Positions 62,520 through 64,000 of a DNA stretch of 64,000 bases are shown here, in pieces. Every line of letters starts with the position of its first letter. Positions within the stretch are counted from its first letter, which is position 1. A program made the translations under genes and the position numbers. This stretch comes from Pandoraea vervacti (GTDB taxonomy: Bacteria; Pseudomonadota; Gammaproteobacteria; Burkholderiales; Burkholderiaceae), in assembly GCF_000934605.2 (NCBI RefSeq), contig NZ_CP010897.2, positions 2,728,001 through 2,792,000 on the forward strand, read 5' to 3'. Below the pieces are notes generated by a model. That model did not search any database. It saw only the letters and a program-made list of their open reading frames with translations, and was not told the DNA's origin.

Positions 62520-64000
62520 ATGTCTCACTCGCTGTCACGCCCGATGTCAGGCAAACGTACCCACGACACGGGTCCGCTTTCGACTACGGACGCCAGGGCT
62601 GGCGTAGCGCCACCCGCCGGCCCGCCGCGCATCTATGCGCTGAGCGCGCGTCCCCTTCCCGGCACCGACGACTGGACGGCGCTCGTCGAGCGCGTGGCCG
62701 ACCTCGGCTTCTCCCGGTTGCTGGTCGACGAAACGTCGTTCGGCGACACGCTGGCGCAGTATCTCGATGCGCCCCACCGGCACGGACTCGCACTCGATGT
62801 CGCGGTGAACGCCGACGTCGCCTATGGCGTGCCGCAAGCCTCTGACACGACGGATGGCCCGGGCAGCGACGATCCGCCCGATCCCCGCTTTCCGCCGCGC
62901 TCCGCCGAGCGCTCAATCGTGTCATCTGCGGCGAATCGTCCGGCCAATGGGTCGCAGTGCGCGAACGATGCTTCCGACGGACTTGTCGCCCGACTGCACA
63001 AGCTCGCCGCGCAAGGAATCGACGGCTTTTGTCTGCATCATCTCAACGCCCGGCCCAGCGCCGCGTGGCGACGCCTGATCAACGATATGCGACGCCATTA
63101 CCCGGCGCTTCAATGGTTCGGCTGGACGCCCGGTCTGCCACGGGAGCAAATGATCGCCATGGCGGACGCGGACTTCGACGGCGTTTTCCTCTCGTCGTGC
63201 TGGTGGGATATGCGCGCATCGTGGCTCTACGACGAGCATGCCGATCTGGCGAAGTGCGCCTGGCGTATTGCCTTGGCGGGCGACCCGTTCGAGACCCCCG
63301 ATGACCTCGTCGTGCGAAGTCACAACGTGCTCGAATGCGCCCGCTCGCTGCAGCTTGCCTTCGAGCTTGGCGACGGCATTCTGATGCCTGCGGGCATGGA
63401 GTTCGGTCACGCGCATGCGGCAAGCGAACTGCCGGTTGCCGGACCGCCCACCGATGCTGCGACCGCCTCCGTCCATGAGATCGACTTTCGCCAGACCATC
63501 GCCGCGGGCAATCGGCGGCTGGTGGCCAACGCGCAGCGCGCTGAAGATAGCGGCGGCGCGTCGGTCGGGCATCCCGCCGCCCGGGCCTTTCTGCGATCGC
63601 TGTCGGGCGGCGACGCGGCGATCACACTCGTCACGCAGGAGATCCCCGGCGCGACGCGCAGCCGCATCGTCGCGGTCAACCGAAGCCTCACGCGGGCCGC
63701 CACGCTTGCCATGTCGAGCTGCGCGAACGTCGATCACGTCAAGCTCACACCGCTCGATGCGCATGGCAACACCGTAGGTGCGCCGCAAGCGTTGACGCAT
63801 ATTTCGCTCGCCCCCGGCGAGGTCCGTGTCTGGCAGGCCGAAATGGACCGTCACGTATCACGCCATGTCTGGCCCAAGGCGAAGTTGGGCGCGACGGGCG
63901 AGCCGGAGCGTCGCGCGGTGCGCGAGGCGGCTGCGCAGTCGCGCGTGGTGATCGAGGCTGTCGAGCCCTCGCTGGAAAACGGCCGATTCGCGTCGCGGGC
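62520..64000 (+). CDS. glgE: GlgE-like alpha-1,4-glucan:maltose-1-phosphate maltosyltransferase, N-terminal part (3' end outside window)
   Basis: Open from the ATG at 62520 (GGGAG nine bases upstream) to the window end, 493 residues visible with no stop. The first about 430 residues are a GH13-like extra module (ADLGFSRLLVDETSFGD, AAQGIDGFCLHHLN, FDGVFLSSCWWDMRASWLYD, LGDGILMPAGMEFG) seen in some proteobacterial GlgE proteins. Near residue 478 begins the conserved GlgE N-domain text SRVVIEAVEPSLENGRFASR. The full protein would build alpha-1,4-glucan from maltose-1-phosphate in trehalose/glycogen metabolism. The catalytic GH13 domain lies downstream of the window, so activity is not shown here. 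Confidence 0.8.
   Translation, partial: MSHSLSRPMSGKRTHDTGPLSTTDARAGVAPPAGPPRIYALSARPLPGTDDWTALVERVADLGFSRLLVDETSFGDTLAQYLDAPHRHGLALDVAVNADVAYGVPQASDTTDGPGSDDPPDPRFPPRSAERSIVSSAANRPANGSQCANDASDGLVARLHKLAAQGIDGFCLHHLNARPSAAWRRLINDMRRHYPALQWFGWTPGLPREQMIAMADADFDGVFLSSCWWDMRASWLYDEHADLAKCAWRIALAGDPFETPDDLVVRSHNVLECARSLQLAFELGDGILMPAGMEFGHAHAASELPVAGPPTDAATASVHEIDFRQTIAAGNRRLVANAQRAEDSGGASVGHPAARAFLRSLSGGDAAITLVTQEIPGATRSRIVAVNRSLTRAATLAMSSCANVDHVKLTPLDAHGNTVGAPQALTHISLAPGEVRVWQAEMDRHVSRHVWPKAKLGATGEPERRAVREAAAQSRVVIEAVEPSLENGRFASR

Overview
The window reads as chromosomal DNA of a high-GC Gram-negative beta-proteobacterium, most likely Burkholderiaceae and possibly Pandoraea or a close relative. 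This rests on an HscC-type Hsp70, a Burkholderia/Pseudomonas family I lipase with its foldase, a Porin_4-type porin, LysR/IclR-controlled catabolic operons and a GlgE-type maltosyltransferase. The genus is inference. No rRNA, tRNA, CRISPR array, IS element or prophage was recognised.

Region 1 (1-10.5 kb): the 3' part of hscC and a membrane-anchored J-like partner; a convergent autotransporter; an AT-rich gap; two tandem DUF1254/DUF1214 lipoproteins; and a collapsed xdhC-like remnant.

Region 2 (10.5-26.4 kb), accessory and the least explained part: a tightly coupled four-gene cassette. It encodes a lipoprotein, a 3184-residue protein without recognisable relatives, an 85-residue two-helix membrane protein and a membrane-anchored Cys/His papain-like (CHAP/NlpC-like) protein. 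Directly downstream are a secreted triacylglycerol lipase with its foldase and an exported MORN-repeat protein. The cassette is the best candidate here for an undescribed system.

Region 3 (26.5-34.1 kb): a LysR regulator divergent from a five-gene operon (FAD hydroxylase, aromatic-acid MFS importer, fumarylacetoacetase-family hydrolase, extradiol VOC dioxygenase, porin). Together these look like uptake, hydroxylation, ring cleavage and hydrolysis of an aromatic compound.

Region 4 (34.1-38.7 kb): a Fur-box-preceded FecI/FecR/FecA-like iron uptake unit whose receptor gene carries one in-frame TAG.

Region 5 (38.9-62.3 kb): a large catabolic cluster bounded by two paralogous IclR regulators. 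A minus-strand operon encodes an SDR, a family-5 solute-binding protein, an acyl-CoA synthetase, a complete peptide-type ABC transporter, two acyl-CoA dehydrogenase-fold enzymes, a thiolase, a split MaoC hydratase pair and a flavin reductase. Next to it lie a KsdD-like flavoprotein, a second binding protein, a three-part biotin-dependent acyl-CoA carboxylase (carrier, CT, BC on separate genes) and an enoyl-CoA hydratase. The logic is import of a carboxylic acid, CoA activation, oxidation/hydration/thiolysis and a carboxylation step. The substrate cannot be read from sequence. A near-identical 22-bp element occurs in two of its promoter regions.

Region 6 (62.5-64 kb): the 5' part of a glgE-like gene that runs off the window end.
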